Below are positions 1 to 9,561 of a DNA stretch of 64,000 nucleotides, in pieces; position 1 is the stretch's first letter, and every line of letters begins with the position of its first letter. The notes beneath the pieces are model-generated. The model was not told the origin of the DNA and did no database searches. It worked only from the letters and a program-made list of their open reading frames with translations. A program made the position numbers and the translations under genes. This DNA comes from JAQBQZ01 sp964406475 (lineage in GTDB: Bacteria > Patescibacteriota > Minisyncoccia > Phycocordibacterales > CAIRYW01): NCBI GenBank assembly GCA_964406475.1, contig CAYORS010000001.1:43176-107175 (forward strand), written 5' to 3'.

Positions 1-20
1 TTGGTAGTCTAGACACCCTT

Positions 21-254
21 ATGATGGCGTACCTCGTCTCACATCACTTGACTGGGGTGCGGAACGATTTACGGCTTCATATCGCACTCGGTCTCAAGCT
101 CGCTCAGTGCAAGACAGATGCTGAGCTCACAGACTTCGTGTCTAGAATAGCTGCGACAATAAATCCTACCAATCTCACACTAATAGAAGACCCAATAATG
201 GAAATACAGCAAATGCTGACAAGGACTGGTTTTAATAACGCTCACACTAAATAG
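21..254 (+). CDS. small hypothetical protein, possibly 5'-partial
   Basis: A 77-residue soluble protein with no domain I recognise. The frame is open back to the first base of the window, so the true start may lie outside it; ATG at 21 or 24 is the first methionine. The stop codon lies inside the loop of the following terminator, a layout also seen at other small genes here, which supports a real short transcription unit. Confidence 0.45.
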   Translation: MMAYLVSHHLTGVRNDLRLHIALGLKLAQCKTDAELTDFVSRIAATINPTNLTLIEDPIMEIQQMLTRTGFNNAHTK

Positions 255-267
255 GTGTGGGTTTTTT
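241..267 (+). terminator. intrinsic terminator
   Basis: A 7-bp stem (CTCACAC with GTGTGGG, one G-T pair) and a 7-nt loop are followed by six T. The stop codon of the upstream small ORF sits in the loop. Confidence 0.8.
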
Positions 268-289
268 ATATACGAAATTATGACAAATA

Positions 290-317
290 TTGACACATCA
301 ATATATATGTGTAGTAT
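290..317 (+). promoter_or_regulatory. sigma70-type promoter
   Basis: TTGACA (290-295), a 16-bp spacer and TAGTAT (312-317). The first downstream ATG (328) is 10 bp past the -10, so the transcript probably starts just before a mini-ORF. Confidence 0.6.
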
Positions 318-327
318 TCTAACTAGT

Positions 328-466
328 ATGGTTGTCGGACCATCCAAGGAATCTTAAAAATGGATGCGTTCGAGCCGAAAGTTCATCGACATCAGAAGGC
401 CGAAAACCTTCAGTTAATTCCTCTAACATGAAACACACTGGGGAAGCCGACACTTCTCGAAACTAA
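328..466 (+). other. leader tiled with three mini-ORFs
   Basis: Three consecutive tiny reading frames fill the leader of the next gene: 328-357 (9 codons plus TAA), 360-431 (23 codons plus TGA) and 428-466 (12 codons plus TAA). The second and third overlap by ATGA, and the third stops 5 nt before the ATG of the main gene. Short hairpins (GAAGG/CCTTC at 395-411) lie within it. This could be a translational-coupling or attenuation leader; no known riboswitch was recognised. Confidence 0.35.
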
Positions 467-471
467 CAATA

Positions 472-1179
472 ATGAAAGCTGATAATAACGACGGAATCCC
501 ATTCACCTTGGGATTGTTTTGGGAAATGCTCAAAGCGTCAGAAGGCACGTCTGGGATAACACACATTTGGCTTTTCCTGAACAAGAAAAGATTAGGTAAG
601 AAGAAAGATCCTGCTGAACTCAATCCTTTGTTACATCTATGTTGCAAAAGGAGAGGTTTCAGCGAGAGCTTCTTCTTTTTACTTGGTGTCTTTTTAACAT
701 CAGCAATCCTCTTTACTTTTACAATCCCAATGAATAAGGGAGGTGATGGGGGTAATGTAGGTCTTGCTTCAGGAGTGGTGGCTTTGGTTTCTTTTTTTTT
801 ACTACTACTTAGTATCTGGGACTACAATGAACAGCATAAGGTCATCGAAGAGGTGGAAGGTCGGATCAAAGAATATTACAAACACTTCGCAGACAATATA
901 ATCCGCTGGGATGACATTCGTCCTGCGGTGCGGATTTATTACACCCTTGCAAAAGCAGAAATTGAAACTGAAGAAAGTAAACGACACAAGAACAAAGGAC
1001 TGTTCGATCTCGCCACGCAATTACTTTGTGGCGAGTCAATTGATACTGTCTATAAAGACGTGCATGGCAGGATCATCAAACCCTTTATGGTTTCGAACGT
1101 TCCTGCAAGTGAACGAGACATCACCCTACTTCGACTGACAGAGGAGTTTCTGGGGTATTCGAGCCCTGTTGCTCAATAG
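472..1179 (+). CDS. hypothetical two-TM membrane protein
   Basis: A 235-residue protein with two hydrophobic segments (about residues 65-85 and 97-117) forming a hairpin, a basic N-terminal cytoplasmic part with several Cys, and a charged C-terminal half of about 115 residues. No family recognised. It stands alone between its own promoter (290-317), a mini-ORF leader and a strong terminator, so it is a monocistronic, separately regulated gene. Function unknown. Confidence 0.75.
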   Translation: MKADNNDGIPFTLGLFWEMLKASEGTSGITHIWLFLNKKRLGKKKDPAELNPLLHLCCKRRGFSESFFFLLGVFLTSAILFTFTIPMNKGGDGGNVGLASGVVALVSFFLLLLSIWDYNEQHKVIEEVEGRIKEYYKHFADNIIRWDDIRPAVRIYYTLAKAEIETEESKRHKNKGLFDLATQLLCGESIDTVYKDVHGRIIKPFMVSNVPASERDITLLRLTEEFLGYSSPVAQ

Positions 1180-1192
1180 ACAATGTCCCACC

Positions 1193-1230
1193 GCCTCGCA
1201 AAGCCCTACGGCTTTGCGAGGCATTTTTTG
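1193..1230 (+). terminator. strong intrinsic terminator
   Basis: A perfect 13-bp stem (GCCTCGCAAAGCC, 1193-1205; complement at 1210-1222) with a CTAC loop, followed by ATTTTTTG. Confidence 0.95.
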
Positions 1231-1244
1231 TCAAAAATGCCTTT

Positions 1245-1272
1245 TTGTGATTTAATAATACCATTATTATAT
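1245..1272 (+). promoter_or_regulatory. probable pnp promoter
   Basis: TTGTGA (1245-1250), a 16-bp spacer and TTATAT (1267-1272). It would give a leader of about 80 nt, long for this genome, containing the hairpin at 1291-1322. Confidence 0.4.
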
Positions 1273-1290
1273 GTAGCCCTTGCATATAGG

Positions 1291-1322
1291 TTTGAAGTCT
1301 GTTAGACACAGAAATCTTCAAA
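1291..1322 (+). promoter_or_regulatory. pnp leader hairpin
   Basis: TTTGAAG pairs with CTTCAAA, and inside it TCTGT pairs with ACAGA around TAGAC, leaving a 3-nt bulge. In Escherichia coli a pnp leader stem-loop is cut by RNase III and mediates PNPase autoregulation; the same role here is inference from position. Confidence 0.5.
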
Positions 1323-1359
1323 TTTACATTGCGAGGACTACTCAATTAGACACAACATT

Positions 1360-3456
1360 ATGCAATCAAAAGAATACACATTGGATGTTGCGGGATACCC
1401 GCTTACAGCCACATTTACTGACCTTGCCGATCAGGCACAAGGATCTGTCTTGCTCTCATATCGAGACACAACACTCCTTGCTACTGCATGTATGGGCAAG
1501 AAAGACAAAGACAGCGACTTCTTCCCGCTTACAGTTGACCTCGAAGAGAGATTCTACGCAGCAGGCAAGATCCTCGGATCACAATTCATTCGTCGAGAAG
1601 GACGTCCATCAGATGATGCAATCCTCGCGGGTCGCGTTGTAGACCGTACTATAAGACCACTCTTTGATCAGATGATACGACGAGATATCCAAGTTGTTGT
1701 CACGACACTAGCACTCGGAGATGCAGAGGTAGACACACTCGGTGTTATCGCGGCGTCTCTTGCGCTTGCAACAAGTAATATTCCATTTAACGGTCCTGTA
1801 TCTGGAGTACATATAGGATATATCGGAGGCAAGATGGTAGTAAACCCGTCATTTGAAGATGTGAAGAACAATCCATTTTATTTTGATGTGACAGTCTGTG
1901 GTAAAGATTCAAATATCACAATGATAGAGACATCTGCAAAAGAAATCGGAAACGATGTAGCAGGCGAAGCACTCGATGTAGCAAGTAAAACAATTGAAGA
2001 AATCCAAATCTGGCAGAAAAAGATTGTTGCTGAGATTGGCAAGCCAAAGACAGTTATCGAAGTCAAGAAAGCACCAGAAGGAATTGCAGAACTCTTTGAA
2101 GAAAAAGTGGGTGCCAAGTTTTATGATGCAGTCTTTGCAGGTCCAGGTAAGGAATCAATGTATAAACTGACTGATGAATGGGTAGCGGCGTACACAGAGA
2201 AGTACCCAGAAGAAAAAACATTCTTTGCACACCAATATATCGAAGACAAAATCAATGATCTCATTCACAAAGAAGCAATCGAAAAAGGCAAACGACCAGA
2301 TGGACGAGGAGTAGACGAAGTCCGACCACTTTTTGCAAAAGCAGGTGGGGTGTCAAAGGTGCTCCATGGATCAGGAATATTCTACCGAGGGGGGACTCAT
2401 GTTTTTTCTGCAGTTACACTCGGCGCTCCTGGTGATGCTCAGACTATAGAGACAATCAAAACAAGTGGTGAGAAAAGATTTATGCACCACTACAACTTCC
2501 CACCATACTCAGTAGGTGAGCCAGGACGAATGGGAGGACTCAATAGACGAATGGTAGGACACGGATACCTCGCAGAGAAATCTCTCGCACAAGTAATCCC
2601 ATCGAAAGAAGTATTTCCATATACTATCCGTATTGTATCTGAATCTACCGCATCAAATGGTAGTACATCAATGGGATCTGTGTGTGCATCTTCACTTGCA
2701 CTTATGGATGCTGGAGTACCAATCTCAGCACCTGTAGCTGGTATTGCATCAGGACTCATGATGGAGACACCAGAGAAGTACGCACTCATCACTGATATCC
2801 AAGGACCAGAAGATCATCACGGGGATATGGACTTCAAGGTGGCAGGAACACGAAAGGGTATCACAGGAATCCAAATGGATATCAAAGTAGATGGCATCCC
2901 AGTCAAGATTTTGAAGGAAGCACTTGTGAAAGCAGAGAAGGCTCGACTCCAGATCCTTGATGTTATTGAAAAAGAAATCTCTGCTCCTCGAGCTGATATT
3001 TCTCCTCGAGCACCAAAAATACTTTCAGCAAAAATCAAAGTCGATCAGATCGGACTTGTGATCGGTACAGGAGGCAAGACCATCAAGGAAATTATGGAAA
3101 AGACTGGTGCGCAAATCGATATCGATGATGATGGAACAGTATTCTTTACAGGCACAAACGGAAGTGCAGATGAGGCGAAGAAAATCGTCCTCGATATGAC
3201 ACGCGAAATCAAGATGGGGGAGAAATTCGATGCAGAGATTACAAAAGTGGTTGAGTTTGGCGCATTCGCTAGACTTGCAGGACAGACAGAAGGACTCATT
3301 CATGTATCAGAAATTGCACCATTTAGAGTTGACCGAGTGGGAGATTATCTCAAAGAGGGAATGGTAGTACCAGTAGTGGTAAAGGGAGTAGATGAGAGAG
3401 GAAAGATCAGTCTTTCAATCAAGCAAATTGCTCCGGAAAAATTTAAACAAAAATAG
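1360..3456 (+). CDS. pnp: polynucleotide phosphorylase
   Basis: Phosphorolytic 3'-5' exoribonuclease (RNA + phosphate to nucleoside diphosphates), normally a trimer in the RNA degradation machinery. The 698 residues match the usual length: RNase PH domain 1 (about 1-140), helical linker, RNase PH domain 2 (about 300-520), KH domain (about 550-610, with IGTGG as the GxxG loop) and S1 domain (about 620-690). It starts at ATG and stands alone with a hairpin leader and a strong terminator, suggesting separate regulation. Confidence 0.97.
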   Translation: MQSKEYTLDVAGYPLTATFTDLADQAQGSVLLSYRDTTLLATACMGKKDKDSDFFPLTVDLEERFYAAGKILGSQFIRREGRPSDDAILAGRVVDRTIRPLFDQMIRRDIQVVVTTLALGDAEVDTLGVIAASLALATSNIPFNGPVSGVHIGYIGGKMVVNPSFEDVKNNPFYFDVTVCGKDSNITMIETSAKEIGNDVAGEALDVASKTIEEIQIWQKKIVAEIGKPKTVIEVKKAPEGIAELFEEKVGAKFYDAVFAGPGKESMYKLTDEWVAAYTEKYPEEKTFFAHQYIEDKINDLIHKEAIEKGKRPDGRGVDEVRPLFAKAGGVSKVLHGSGIFYRGGTHVFSAVTLGAPGDAQTIETIKTSGEKRFMHHYNFPPYSVGEPGRMGGLNRRMVGHGYLAEKSLAQVIPSKEVFPYTIRIVSESTASNGSTSMGSVCASSLALMDAGVPISAPVAGIASGLMMETPEKYALITDIQGPEDHHGDMDFKVAGTRKGITGIQMDIKVDGIPVKILKEALVKAEKARLQILDVIEKEISAPRADISPRAPKILSAKIKVDQIGLVIGTGGKTIKEIMEKTGAQIDIDDDGTVFFTGTNGSADEAKKIVLDMTREIKMGEKFDAEITKVVEFGAFARLAGQTEGLIHVSEIAPFRVDRVGDYLKEGMVVPVVVKGVDERGKISLSIKQIAPEKFKQK

Positions 3457-3460
3457 TTTT

Positions 3461-3493
3461 AAAAAACCACTGTATCAAACAGTGGTTTTTTAA
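3461..3493. terminator. terminator after pnp
   Basis: A 12-bp stem AAAAAACCACTG / CAGTGGTTTTTT with a 7-nt loop. The A/T flanks make it usable on both strands. Confidence 0.9.
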
Positions 3494-3519
3494 AACTTTA
3501 TACTTTTTACTTTTCACTT

Positions 3520-3525
3520 TATACT
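3520..3525 (+). promoter_or_regulatory. -10 box TATACT, start codon 7 bp downstream
   Basis: TATACT is followed by 7 nt and then the ATG of the next gene (3533). Transcription should begin at or next to the A of ATG. Confidence 0.6.
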
Positions 3526-3532
3526 ATATGAT

Positions 3533-4594
3533 ATGCCTCAATCATTTGAAGAAGGTGATGAAATAAAAAAACAGTATATGGAGAAAGTTCTCCAAGCTAA
3601 TCAAGCAGATGCGCAAAATGCAAAGCTGACAGATCTTTTTGATAAAAACTCAATCATCTACAAAGCACAGCATCCAGAAGAAGAGGTAGAAGAGGAAATC
3701 AAAAAAGACATCCCGCCTCCACCTCCTACAACAGACAATGATGGGTACCCAAACCTCACACAAGTCCACACATTCAAAGCAGACCTTCAAGATATTGTGA
3801 GCAAAGACGACCTGTCTCTTTCTCGTATCGCAATGATGCAAGGCAAAGCCAATATTCCAACACCCATAAAAACAGAGAGAAGTCTTCAAAGTAAAATATA
3901 TATTGGGGTCAGTATATTTCTTCTTTTTATTATGATTGGTATTGTGGGAGGGATTATAATGCTTTCAAATCAAAAAAATGTCGCCCCTGTACCCGTCGCA
4001 CCCAAAGAACGATATATTATCTTTGCAGAGTCAAAACAAGAGATTGATATAACAAAAGTCACACGCACAGAGTTTGATGTGATTCTTACCGATGAAATCA
4101 AAAAGCTCAAAGAAGAAGACAATATAAAACAAATCATCCCTGTCATCATTGGAGATGAGGGCAAAAGAACCGCAACGCTTCAAGAATTTCTCGACAAACT
4201 CGGAATGCACACACCCGATCAACTTGCTCGAGTGGTGGGTCAAAAATTCTTTTTTGGTCTGTATTCAAAAAAGGGAAGGACCGATCCGTTCCTTATCGCG
4301 TTCACATCTTCATACGATATTGCATATCCCAACCTTTTGGATTGGGAGGGGTCAATGAGTGAAGACTTCAACCCTGTGTTCCACACACAAACACGAAAAG
4401 AGGATGGGAGTTTTGTACCTCTTGCATTCAAAGACCGCGTGATCTTTAACAAAGACGCTCGATCGCTTGAGACAACAGAGGGTCTTACATCTTTCTTCTA
4501 CACCTTTCTTGATGATTACACTCTTTTGTTTTCAAAAACAAGTGACACAATGTCAAAGGTAATCACACGACTTCGAGAAGCGCAATTCCAATAA
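3533..4594 (+). CDS. hypothetical single-pass membrane protein
   Basis: 353 residues: a hydrophilic, acidic N-terminus with a short proline run (about residues 60-66), one clear TM helix (about 122-147), then an extracellular domain of about 200 residues. The topology resembles signal-anchor envelope proteins with a cytoplasmic tail. No catalytic motif or known family seen. Monocistronic, apparently leaderless, closed by a terminator at 4612-4644. Confidence 0.8.
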   Translation: MPQSFEEGDEIKKQYMEKVLQANQADAQNAKLTDLFDKNSIIYKAQHPEEEVEEEIKKDIPPPPPTTDNDGYPNLTQVHTFKADLQDIVSKDDLSLSRIAMMQGKANIPTPIKTERSLQSKIYIGVSIFLLFIMIGIVGGIIMLSNQKNVAPVPVAPKERYIIFAESKQEIDITKVTRTEFDVILTDEIKKLKEEDNIKQIIPVIIGDEGKRTATLQEFLDKLGMHTPDQLARVVGQKFFFGLYSKKGRTDPFLIAFTSSYDIAYPNLLDWEGSMSEDFNPVFHTQTRKEDGSFVPLAFKDRVIFNKDARSLETTEGLTSFFYTFLDDYTLLFSKTSDTMSKVITRLREAQFQ

Positions 4595-4611
4595 TAAAAG
4601 ATTGTCTTGGG

Positions 4612-4644
4612 AAACACACAGTCCTTATCGGCTGTGTGTTTTTT
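4612..4644 (+). terminator. intrinsic terminator
   Basis: AACACACAG / CTGTGTGTT stem with a 10-nt loop, then a T-run. Confidence 0.85.
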
Positions 4645-4729
4645 GGATGTATATTTTTTGTTGCAATGCTAAAATAAATCTGTTTGTTTTTATTAAAGTT
4701 TTGATTTTTAATTTTAAATTTTGATCTTT

Positions 4730-6277
4730 ATGTCTTTTTCTCAAATTTTTAGTGGACAAAGTGATTGTCTCGGTGCAACCATTGTCACCGTAGAGTCTGA
4801 TATATCTCGCGGACTCTATTCTTTTAATCTTGTAGGTCTTCCCGACAAAGCGGTCGAGGAGTCTCGCGATAGAGTAAGTAGTGCTATCAAAAACAGCGGG
4901 TTTTCATCTCCAAAATCACAAAACCATAAAATTGTAATTTCTCTTGCTCCAGCGGATATCAAAAAAGAAGGCCCCGCCTTTGATCTGCCTATTGCACTTT
5001 CTTATCTTCTTTCATCAGGTGAGATTGTTTTTGATACTAACAAAAAACTTTTTTTAGGTGAACTAGCCCTTTCAGGAGAAATACGCCCAGTAAACGGTGT
5101 GCTGTCTATCGTCCGAGAAGCAAAGAAAAAAGGATTTGAGGAAATTTATGTACCAAAAGATAATTCCAAAGAAGCTGCTCTTATAAAAGATATTGTGATT
5201 TATCCTGTATCTACTCTTGAAGAAATAATCAGTCACCTTGACCAAAAAGAAAGTGAAATAATAAAAACAAAAATACTTCCAAGCAAAGAAACCTCTATTG
5301 AAAATTTTGAAACCAACGAAGAAGAGGTGGATTTTGCACACATCAAAGGCCACGAAAGTGCCAAGAGAGCACTCGAAATAGCAGCGGCAGGAGGGCATAA
5401 TATTCTTATGTGGGGTCCACCAGGAACAGGGAAGACAATGCTCGCAAAAGCATTCCAAGGCATACTTCCCAATCTTTCATATGAAGACATCCTTGAAGCA
5501 ACGAGCATCCACGGAAGCGTAGGTGCGCTCAAAAATACAATCATTACAAAACCTCCATTTCGATCACCACATCATACATCAAGTCATATTGCTATAGTGG
5601 GAGGTGGAGCACAACTTCGTCCAGGTGAGATTACCCTTGCACACAAAGGAGTTCTTTTCCTCGATGAGTTCCCTGAGTTTGATAGGCGTGTCATCGAATC
5701 TCTTCGTGAACCACTTGAAGAAAGAATTATTAAAGTCTCTCGTGCTAAAGGCACTGCCACATTTCCTGCAGACTTTATTCTGATTGCAGCAATGAATCCT
5801 TGTCCTTGCGGTAATTTTGGAAGTAAAAAAAGATGCACCTGTAATATTCTTGCAGTCCAAAAATATCAGCGCAAAATTTCAGGACCCATACTCGACAGAA
5901 TTGATATTTGGATAGAAGTAGGGGAAGTCGATCATAAAACACTTAATACCAAAAAGGAAAGTGAAAATTCTGATGTGGTACGCCAACGAGTCAAAGATGC
6001 ACGACGAAGACAATACGAAAGAGCAGTCACACACAAAATGAAAACGGCACGGAACAGCGACATCAAAGCAAAATACATAAATGCAGTCGCCAATATAGAA
6101 AAAGATGCAGAAAAAATCTTAACTGACTCAGGAGACAAGCTGGCTCTTTCTCCCCGTGCGTATCATAGAACCATTCGCCTCGCACGAACCATTGCAGATC
6201 TTGAAAAATCACAAACAATCAAAATCCCTCATATCCTTGAGGCATTACAATACAGACAAAAGAGGGAAGTTCTTTAA
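4730..6277 (+). CDS. comM: ComM/YifB family AAA+ ATPase (Mg-chelatase-like)
   Basis: ComM-type hexameric helicase that promotes branch migration during natural transformation (known for ComM of Vibrio and Haemophilus). N-terminal Lon-protease-like fold (about 1-165), then an AAA+ core with Walker A GPPGTGKT (about residue 230), Walker B LFLDEFPEF, the Cys-rich NPCPCG...CTC insertion, and a C-terminal Mg-chelatase domain. 515 residues, normal length. I use ATG 4730; TTG 4721 in frame would add only three residues. With the T4SS-like locus and PilB in the window it fits a DNA-uptake lifestyle, which is inference. Confidence 0.93.
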   Translation: MSFSQIFSGQSDCLGATIVTVESDISRGLYSFNLVGLPDKAVEESRDRVSSAIKNSGFSSPKSQNHKIVISLAPADIKKEGPAFDLPIALSYLLSSGEIVFDTNKKLFLGELALSGEIRPVNGVLSIVREAKKKGFEEIYVPKDNSKEAALIKDIVIYPVSTLEEIISHLDQKESEIIKTKILPSKETSIENFETNEEEVDFAHIKGHESAKRALEIAAAGGHNILMWGPPGTGKTMLAKAFQGILPNLSYEDILEATSIHGSVGALKNTIITKPPFRSPHHTSSHIAIVGGGAQLRPGEITLAHKGVLFLDEFPEFDRRVIESLREPLEERIIKVSRAKGTATFPADFILIAAMNPCPCGNFGSKKRCTCNILAVQKYQRKISGPILDRIDIWIEVGEVDHKTLNTKKESENSDVVRQRVKDARRRQYERAVTHKMKTARNSDIKAKYINAVANIEKDAEKILTDSGDKLALSPRAYHRTIRLARTIADLEKSQTIKIPHILEALQYRQKREVL

Positions 6278-6290
6278 TCTAGAAATACAC

Positions 6291-7298
6291 TTAATTAAAA
6301 GGGTTCCAGTTTCGAGTACCGAGAATTTCAAAGTGAAGATGTGAACCTGTCGAATTACCACTTGAACCCATTTTACCAATAAGATATCCTTGTGACACTT
6401 TTGATCCTGCGGATATTTCTACAGAAGAAAGGTGGGCATAGAGAGTTTGCATCCCATTACTGTGTTCAATAACAATATAATTACCGTACCCTCCGTTCCA
6501 GCCTGATGTTTTTGCAACAATCACCTTACCATCCGCTGCTGCATATACAGGGGTACCAATAGATGAAGCAATATCAACAGCTGTTTTATTTTTACCATGG
6601 AGTCCCTGAGTTTTTATTCCTGTTGTTGGTTTTATAAAATATCCTTTAGAAGCTACTTTACCCGTTTGTTTGACTGGTGTACTTGTTTGTGATGACGCAG
6701 TAGATGAGTGCACTTCTCCATCAGGAATAATAATCTCATCACCCACAGAAAGACTGTAGTTTGCAGGAAGATTGTTGAAAGAAATGATTTCATCCACATC
6801 CCCACTGTATTTTTGAGCAATACTTTTTAAAGTATCACCTTTTTTGATTGTATATTTAATACCAGAAATAGGCAAAATGATAAGTTCTTGACCTTTTTTG
6901 AGCTCTTTGGCACTTTTTAGGTCATTTGCCCACAAGACTGTATTAGGAGACACACCGAACATTGTAGCTATCTGACTTAAACTATCTCCTTCACGAACCA
7001 CGTACACACTTACCTTGTCTTGATTAAGAATTTTCTCTTCAACTTCCCGTGTTGTACCCGCTGGTCCTGAAGGGGTCTCCAGCACACTATCATCAACAAT
7101 AAAGAGATCTGTTTGTTTGGTTGGGTTCGGGTTTAGGTTGATAGCCGCTTCAAGAACCGGAGCTGTTTGCGAATTTGATGACTGGCGTTTCTCATCATTA
7201 TTTGTGTCTGCAGAAACTGGTGTACTACCCAAAAAATCAGTCAAAAAAGACATAACACTAGCATTCGTTGTGGACGGCAAAAAGACGATAAAAAACAA
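6291..7298 (-). CDS. LysM-LysM-M23 peptidoglycan endopeptidase
   Basis: Exported zinc metallopeptidase predicted to cleave peptide cross-links in peptidoglycan. After an N-terminal hydrophobic signal come two LysM domains (about 97-140 and 150-193), a Ser/Thr linker and a C-terminal M23 domain with an H...D motif (GLHGKNKTAVDIA) and HLHFE. The start is uncertain: TTG 7298 gives a shortened signal peptide, while CTG 7316, in frame, would give a fuller one beginning LLCSFLLFF. It runs toward comM and ends 14 bp from it. Confidence 0.9.
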   Translation of the reverse strand: MFFIVFLPSTTNASVMSFLTDFLGSTPVSADTNNDEKRQSSNSQTAPVLEAAINLNPNPTKQTDLFIVDDSVLETPSGPAGTTREVEEKILNQDKVSVYVVREGDSLSQIATMFGVSPNTVLWANDLKSAKELKKGQELIILPISGIKYTIKKGDTLKSIAQKYSGDVDEIISFNNLPANYSLSVGDEIIIPDGEVHSSTASSQTSTPVKQTGKVASKGYFIKPTTGIKTQGLHGKNKTAVDIASSIGTPVYAAADGKVIVAKTSGWNGGYGNYIVIEHSNGMQTLYAHLSSVEISAGSKVSQGYLIGKMGSSGNSTGSHLHFEILGTRNWNPFN

Positions 7299-7551
7299 AA
7301 GAAAAGAGCATAGCAGTGATTTTGTAGAAATATGATGCTCTTTAACTATTTTTTTTAGAGTTTTTTTACTATTTTCAAAAGAGTAAATAAGCTTAATTTA
7401 ATGGTAATTCTTGGGTGTGGCCTTATTTTGCAACATAAAAATGCAAATCCTTTCCGTATACAAACCTATACTATTAATACTAGACAATAGGGGTGCAAAG
7501 TCAACCATACATACATATACCTGTGGATAGTCGAATATGTGATATATTTTT

Positions 7552-9528
7552 ATGATGAATACACAAAACGAACCTCACTATCTGAAATCCCTAAATCCCC
7601 AGCAAAAACAAGCTGTTTTAACCACCGAAGGACCTCTCCTTATCCTTGCGGGAGCTGGAGCAGGTAAAACAAAGACTATAACCCATCGAATCTTACACCT
7701 AATAAAACAGGGAAACAGACCTTCGTCAATACTTGCAATCACATTTACCAACAAATCAGCGGGAGAAATGCGAGAACGGGTAAAGAGACTCCTCGAGGAG
7801 GACCGCGACCTCAATCAGCCCGTGAGTTTAGACGAACATCCATTTGTATCAACCTTTCACTCACTAGGAGTACACATGATCAAGGAAAATTCATCATACT
7901 TCAATCTGCCTCGGCACTTTGGTATATTCGACAAAGGGGATTCAAAGACGGCAATCAAACACGCAATGGAGCTTTTTGGAGTCGACCCCAAGATAAACGA
8001 ACCTACCAAGTTTATGCATATGATTTCGAAGTACAAAAGTGACGGGATCACAATAGATGATTTCTTGAAGAAGGAACCGAAGGGCTATACAGAGGAGATG
8101 CTTGCAAAAGTCTGGAAAGAATACGAATACACCCTATCCAAGGAAAAGGCACTCGACTTTGATGATCTACTACTCAAGACACTCAAGCTCCTCGAAGACC
8201 CTCAAATACTTGCCAAGTATCAAAATCGCTGGAAATACATCCATATAGATGAATATCAAGACACAAATAGAGTGCAGTACGATATCGCGAAACTCCTCGC
8301 AAGCAAAGACCATAATATCGCAGTTGTGGGTGACATCGATCAATCAATCTACTCATGGCGCGGGGCTGATTTCAAAAACATCATGCGATTTGAAAAAGAT
8401 TTTAGTGGTACAACAGAAATACTTCTCGAGCAGAACTATAGGTCAACAAAAACCATTCTTTCTGTGGCAAATACAGTGATTGCCAAAAACATAATGAGAA
8501 AAGAAAAAAACCTCTTTACCCACAATGAAGATGGTGATCAAATATCGCTTTATATTGCAGGTGATGAGAAAGACGAGGCAAGCTTCATCGCTCGCACAGC
8601 AAAAATGCTTGTCGCCCAAGGCGTCAGGCCAGGTGAGATTGCGGTGCTTTATCGTGCGAACTTCCAGTCACGAGTGATAGAAGAAGCCTGTATTAAAAAA
8701 GAATTGGCATATGAACTCATCGGCACAAAATTCTTTGAACGCAAAGAAGTAAAAGAAGTTCTCTCATATATTAGAGGAGCACTGAATCCCGATTCGCTCT
8801 CTGATTTAAAGCGCATCATCAATGTTCCAGCACGCGGTATCGGCAAGGTCACAATGCTCAAGATTTTTGAAGGGGGAGAAAGTGAACTCACTGGAGCAGT
8901 CAAAGTAAAGATCGAAAAGTGGAGAGAGCTCCTCCAAGAAATCAAAGTCAAAGCAGAAACCGTAGTGCCAAGCGAAGTGGTAAAATACGTTATCAGGAAT
9001 TCAGGACTCGAACAGATGTATATGGAAGATAAGATAGAAGGAACAGAAAGACTCGGAAACATCAAAGAACTCGTAACTATTGCCACAGGATATGATGCTT
9101 ATGATGTAGGCGAAGGGATCGAAAAATTCCTTGAACACACAGCCCTATCAAGCGATCAAGACGAAGTTGACAAAAAAGAGGGTATAAAACTTATGACTAT
9201 TCACGCATCAAAGGGTCTCGAATTTGAGTATGTATTTATAGGTGGTCTCGAACAAGGACAATTCCCAAGCGAGAGAATGGGCAAGGAAACCAAAGAAGAT
9301 AGCGAGGAAGAGAGGAGACTTTTCTATGTGGCACTCACTCGAGCCAGAAAAAAGATCTATCTTTCATACACTCAGATGCGAACTATCTATGGATCAAGAC
9401 AAATCAATGTCCCTTCAGAATTCCTCTCTGATATTGGTGAGGAATTCCTCCAATACGAAAACAGGGCACCAAGTGGCGAAGTAGATTGGAGTAAAGGACT
9501 TTTACAATTTGATGATATAGAATTTTAG
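7552..9528 (+). CDS. pcrA: UvrD/PcrA-type superfamily 1A DNA helicase
   Basis: 3'-5' helicase for repair and replication-fork clearance. All SF1A motifs are visible: I GAGAGKT, Ia TFTNKSAGEM, II DEYQDTN, III GDIDQSIYSWRGA, IV YRS, V TIHASKGLEF, VI FYVALTRAR. 658 residues; the C-terminal tail is shorter than in Escherichia coli UvrD (720). Two adjacent ATGs exist (7552, 7555); a TATATT at 7543-7548 lies 6 bp before the second, which matches the start rule of this genome. Confidence 0.94.
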   Translation: MMNTQNEPHYLKSLNPQQKQAVLTTEGPLLILAGAGAGKTKTITHRILHLIKQGNRPSSILAITFTNKSAGEMRERVKRLLEEDRDLNQPVSLDEHPFVSTFHSLGVHMIKENSSYFNLPRHFGIFDKGDSKTAIKHAMELFGVDPKINEPTKFMHMISKYKSDGITIDDFLKKEPKGYTEEMLAKVWKEYEYTLSKEKALDFDDLLLKTLKLLEDPQILAKYQNRWKYIHIDEYQDTNRVQYDIAKLLASKDHNIAVVGDIDQSIYSWRGADFKNIMRFEKDFSGTTEILLEQNYRSTKTILSVANTVIAKNIMRKEKNLFTHNEDGDQISLYIAGDEKDEASFIARTAKMLVAQGVRPGEIAVLYRANFQSRVIEEACIKKELAYELIGTKFFERKEVKEVLSYIRGALNPDSLSDLKRIINVPARGIGKVTMLKIFEGGESELTGAVKVKIEKWRELLQEIKVKAETVVPSEVVKYVIRNSGLEQMYMEDKIEGTERLGNIKELVTIATGYDAYDVGEGIEKFLEHTALSSDQDEVDKKEGIKLMTIHASKGLEFEYVFIGGLEQGQFPSERMGKETKEDSEEERRLFYVALTRARKKIYLSYTQMRTIYGSRQINVPSEFLSDIGEEFLQYENRAPSGEVDWSKGLLQFDDIEF

Positions 9529-9561
9529 CCTTTATCAAAAAACTATGATATATATTGGAAT

